DNA from: JAOUGY01 sp963825585
Lineage (GTDB): Bacteria > Actinomycetota > Acidimicrobiia > Spongiisociales > ZC4RG35
Reading direction: 5' to 3'
DNA: 64,000 nucleotides
Assembly: GCA_963825585.1 (NCBI GenBank)
Contig: CAWGTX010000009.1
Coordinates: 248,001-312,000, forward strand
A program made the position numbers and the translations under genes. Under the pieces are notes generated by a model that ran no database searches, was not told where the DNA came from, and worked only from the letters and a program-made list of their open reading frames with translations. Shown here in pieces: positions 61,802 through 64,000 of this stretch (positions are counted from its first letter, which is position 1; the number at the start of each line of letters is the position of its first letter).

Positions 61802-61945
61802 GGGAGCGTACGGCTGCTGGCTGCCGGCTGCCAGCTGCCAGCTGCCAGCTGCCAGCTTCGAGCTTCGAGCGAGATTGATCGGGCGCTGGCCGGGAGGTCC
61901 GACGCAACACGCAACACGCCGGAGCGCGTGCTGGCTGGATGCTGG
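61802..61945. repeat. Intergenic repeat cluster, inverted copy of the 2.6-kb modules
   Basis: GGCTGCTGGCTGCCG then CAGCTGC heptamers (61811-61855), followed by GTCCGACGCAACACGCAACA and CGCCGGAGCGCGTGCTGGCT. Read on the other strand this is the CCAGNACGCG ... GTGTTGCGTGTTG ... GTCGGAC module plus heptamer array of 2434-2735. Confidence 0.75.
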
Positions 61946-61977
61946 AAGTCGGCGCCGCATACACGTACAACACGGCT

Positions 61978-62355
61978 GTGACCGAGAACGTGACGACTCC
62001 CGATGACGCCCGAATCCCCGAAGCGGCCGTACGCGGTCCGTTCACGATGTGGGCCCAAGCCGACATCATCACCCACCACCAGCTCGACCGCACCGAAGGC
62101 CTCCGCTACTCGGAGATGCCCCGTACGGTCGATCAGGTCGACGAGGCCGGCAACGTGGTGCTCGACGAGGCCGGCGCACCGGTGCAGGTTCCGAACGACG
62201 CCCGGCTCTCCTGGCTCGACGCAACCGCTCTGACCTCTGCCCTCAACCTCGGGACCATCGCCTACGCCTTCTCCGCCTTCGCCATGGTGGTCGGGGTTGC
62301 GATGACCGCCTTCGGACTGGTCTTCCTCTCTCTGCGGGAGAAGACGACCGCCTGA
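61978..62355 (+). CDS. Hypothetical protein with C-terminal membrane helix
   Basis: 125 residues from GTG 61978 (an ATG at 61939, inside the repeat, would add 13). An acidic exported or cytoplasmic part (FTMWAQADIITHHQLDRTEG ... GNVVLDEAGAPVQVPNDARL) ends in one helix, IAYAFSAFAMVVGVAMTAFG, and a short tail. Strong hairpin follows. No family recognised. Confidence 0.55.
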   Translation: MTENVTTPDDARIPEAAVRGPFTMWAQADIITHHQLDRTEGLRYSEMPRTVDQVDEAGNVVLDEAGAPVQVPNDARLSWLDATALTSALNLGTIAYAFSAFAMVVGVAMTAFGLVFLSLREKTTA

Positions 62356-62377
62356 CACCGAACATCAGAAGCAAGCG

Positions 62378-62407
62378 CTGAGCCCCCGGCACATGCCGGG
62401 GGCTCAG
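62378..62407. terminator. Perfect 14-bp terminator hairpin
   Basis: CTGAGCCCCCGGCA and its exact reverse complement with a 2-base centre (CA). It lies 22 bases after the hypothetical gene and may serve both directions, as the CapA-like gene converges on it. Confidence 0.75.
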
Positions 62408-62612
62408 CTGTGTGCGGTGGCCGGCAACGCAACATCAGACCGTGACGGCCGACGGGTGATGGCATGGATCTCATCGAATTGCCGATGGAGTGTTGGGACG
62501 ATCCCGATGCAATTTGGGCGTTGCTCGGCGTCATCGGCGGAGCCGTCTGACATCTCCGACCTTCCTGGCCTCCCGCGGGGCCGCGACTGCCTCGCGTCGT
62601 CCGGGGGCCATG
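62408..62612. other. Gap before CapA-like gene end
   Basis: About 205 bases between the hairpin and the stop of the CapA-like gene; no gene or repeat recognised. Confidence 0.4.
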
Positions 62613-64000
62613 TCACGGTCTGGTTCGTGGCTCCACGCCCTCGGCGCCCAGCAGTGAGATGGCGGCTGCGGTTCGTCTCCACGAAGCACGCAGCGCCGAT
62701 TCGAAGGGGCCGGCCCCGGTCGCGATGGTCTCGGCGGCAGGAAGCACCCGGTATGAGCCCGGTTCCACCCAGGTCGGCACATAGTCGATCGAACGCGATA
62801 CCCAGGCACCGTTGCGGAGTGCCACATCGACAAGGACGATGACCCCATCGATGGTCTCGTGCCGCCGTCGCTGGGCCGACACGAAGTTCCCCAGGCCGTA
62901 CACGATGTACTCGCCACGATGGAGTTCGACCGGTTGCACCACGTGCGCATGGTGCCCGACGACCAGATCGATGGAGTCCGACTCGATCAGGGTTCGGGCG
63001 GTTTCCATCTGGAACGGTGTCGGCATGGCCTGGTACTCGACGCAGCAGTGGATACTCGCGACCACGTAGTCCGCCCCGGCGGCCTTCGCTGACTCGGCCA
63101 GGCCGACGAGTCGATCGGTGTCCAGTGGTTCCTCCACCAGCCATGGCATCGAGGCCGGGAGACGGAACCCGTTGAGCCACCACGTGGCGGAGATGTGGGC
63201 GATCGTGACGTCGCCCAGTTGATAGACGGTGACCTGATCTGCCTCGGTCCCGGTTCGGGCCGTGCCGCTGTGTCCCAGCCCCACCGATTCCAGGATCTCG
63301 AGTGTTTCGAAGACTCCACCGACGCCCTGGTCGAAGGAGTGATTCGAAGCCGTGGAGCACCCGTCGAATCCCGCATCGGCCAATCCGTGGGCGAGCTGTC
63401 GGGGAGCGTTGAACGTGGGATAACCCGACAGGCCACTGTTGTCTGCCGACACCGGAACCTCGAGATGGCACAGGGCGAGATCGGCTCCCGAGATGAGTGA
63501 GCGAACCTCGGAGAACATGGGGCGGAAGTCGTAGGCCCGACCCGAGCGGTCCCCGTCGGCGGCTGCACGGCGGGTGAGCTGGATGTGGATGAGGGTGTCG
63601 CCGGTGAACGCCACCTCCACCGATGGTCGCGGCGGCGGGGTCATGGCGGTGAGTCCGAGCGCCCTGGTCAGAAACGACGCCATCTGACCCCTGGTGACCG
63701 GGTCGTCGGGGCAGAATCCGCCCGGCGCGCACCCGATCGTGATGCCCGCCTCGTGGAGGGCGGCGATGTCGGACTCGAACACCGACCCGTTGTCGTCGTG
63801 GAACGGGTCGGTTCCAGATCCGACCAGCTCGAAGGCGCGGACGAGGAAGGCGGCCATCTGACCGCGGGTGACGGGGTCATCGGGACAGAACCGCTGTTCG
63901 GAGCATCCACGAGTCATGCCCAGTGCGGCGATCCGGTCGATGTCGTCGGCGAACACGGACCCGCCGGTGTCCTCGAATGCAGCGGCGGGAGCGGGCGGCG
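62613..64000 (-). CDS. SLH-CapA family protein (5' end outside window)
   Basis: About 460 residues seen; the frame stays open to base 64000. Two SLH-type cell-wall-binding repeats come first (GCSEQRFCPDDPVTRGQMAA and GCAPGGFCPDDPVTRGQMAS, each with F-L-x-R-A), then a CapA/poly-gamma-glutamate-synthesis-type metallophosphoesterase domain: VEVAFTGDTLIH, ALCHLEVPVS, STASNHSFDQG, VASIHCCVEY and VVGHHAHVVQP with the metal ligands. Surface-attached by the SLH part; substrate unknown. Confidence 0.82.
   Translation of the reverse strand, partial: PPAPAAAFEDTGGSVFADDIDRIAALGMTRGCSEQRFCPDDPVTRGQMAAFLVRAFELVGSGTDPFHDDNGSVFESDIAALHEAGITIGCAPGGFCPDDPVTRGQMASFLTRALGLTAMTPPPRPSVEVAFTGDTLIHIQLTRRAAADGDRSGRAYDFRPMFSEVRSLISGADLALCHLEVPVSADNSGLSGYPTFNAPRQLAHGLADAGFDGCSTASNHSFDQGVGGVFETLEILESVGLGHSGTARTGTEADQVTVYQLGDVTIAHISATWWLNGFRLPASMPWLVEEPLDTDRLVGLAESAKAAGADYVVASIHCCVEYQAMPTPFQMETARTLIESDSIDLVVGHHAHVVQPVELHRGEYIVYGLGNFVSAQRRRHETIDGVIVLVDVALRNGAWVSRSIDYVPTWVEPGSYRVLPAAETIATGAGPFESALRASWRRTAAAISLLGAEGVEPRTRP

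Overview
The window is a high-GC stretch from an actinobacterium, most likely of the Acidimicrobiia (Ilumatobacter-like). This rests on protein families (ClpS followed by a DUF2017 protein, PGRP amidases, mycothiol-type DinB and DsbA-like enzymes, paired SLH repeats on a CapA-like protein), on frequent GTG starts and on start/stop overlaps; no rRNA or tRNA gene was seen to confirm it.

Layout. 0-2.4 kb: end of an MFS transporter, then a tightly overlapping run of clpS, a DUF2017 gene and an RNA uridine methyltransferase. 2.8-6.6 kb: a form II CO-dehydrogenase-type molybdenum hydroxylase operon (small, large, medium subunits) closed by a strong hairpin. 7.2-15.98 kb: a secreted subtilase, a TetR gene with a visible palindromic operator inside a divergent promoter, an epimerase, a cupredoxin, a DMT exporter, a HAD phosphatase, a SpoU-type methyltransferase and a lipoprotein. 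16.0-24 kb: GH5 debris, a second subtilase, a TPR-CHAT protein, a PGRP amidase with a small membrane protein, and dense repeats. 23.7-35.4 kb: sugar- and redox-type metabolism (Gfo/Idh/MocA oxidoreductase, a glycosyltransferase fused to a PIG-L deacetylase, two SDRs), then a UnbU-like membrane protein, an M24-fold protein and a UnbV/CRTAC1-like protein. 34.1-40.0 kb: a ROK regulator divergent from a xylose/ribose-type ABC importer and a second Gfo/Idh/MocA dehydrogenase.

40.64-57.37 kb is a probable integrative island. Its ends carry a direct repeat whose recombined form would have two perfect 14-bp inverted arms around an 8-bp core, the shape of a tyrosine-recombinase site. Inside are two overlapping tyrosine recombinase genes, a third recombinase broken by frameshifts, a four-copy intergenic repeat, and unrelated single-gene cargo (alpha/beta-hydrolase lipoprotein, nucleotidyltransferase, phosphotransferase, VOC, GNAT, MFS and MDMPI-type proteins, a small P-loop kinase and a protein with a HEPN-like motif). 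The left junction is the 3' end of one of two tandem 46-codon paralogues.

57.4-64 kb returns to chromosome-type genes: a PatB-like lyase, two DinB-like proteins and a DsbA-like protein with a 39-residue ORF, a coiled-coil protein, a LysE exporter and a CapA-like protein running off the right edge.

Many genes carry single-base frameshifts, sometimes compensated within 50 bases (clearest in coxL). Inside conserved enzymes these look like sequence errors; inside the island some may be real decay. No CRISPR array, rRNA, tRNA or riboswitch was recognised.
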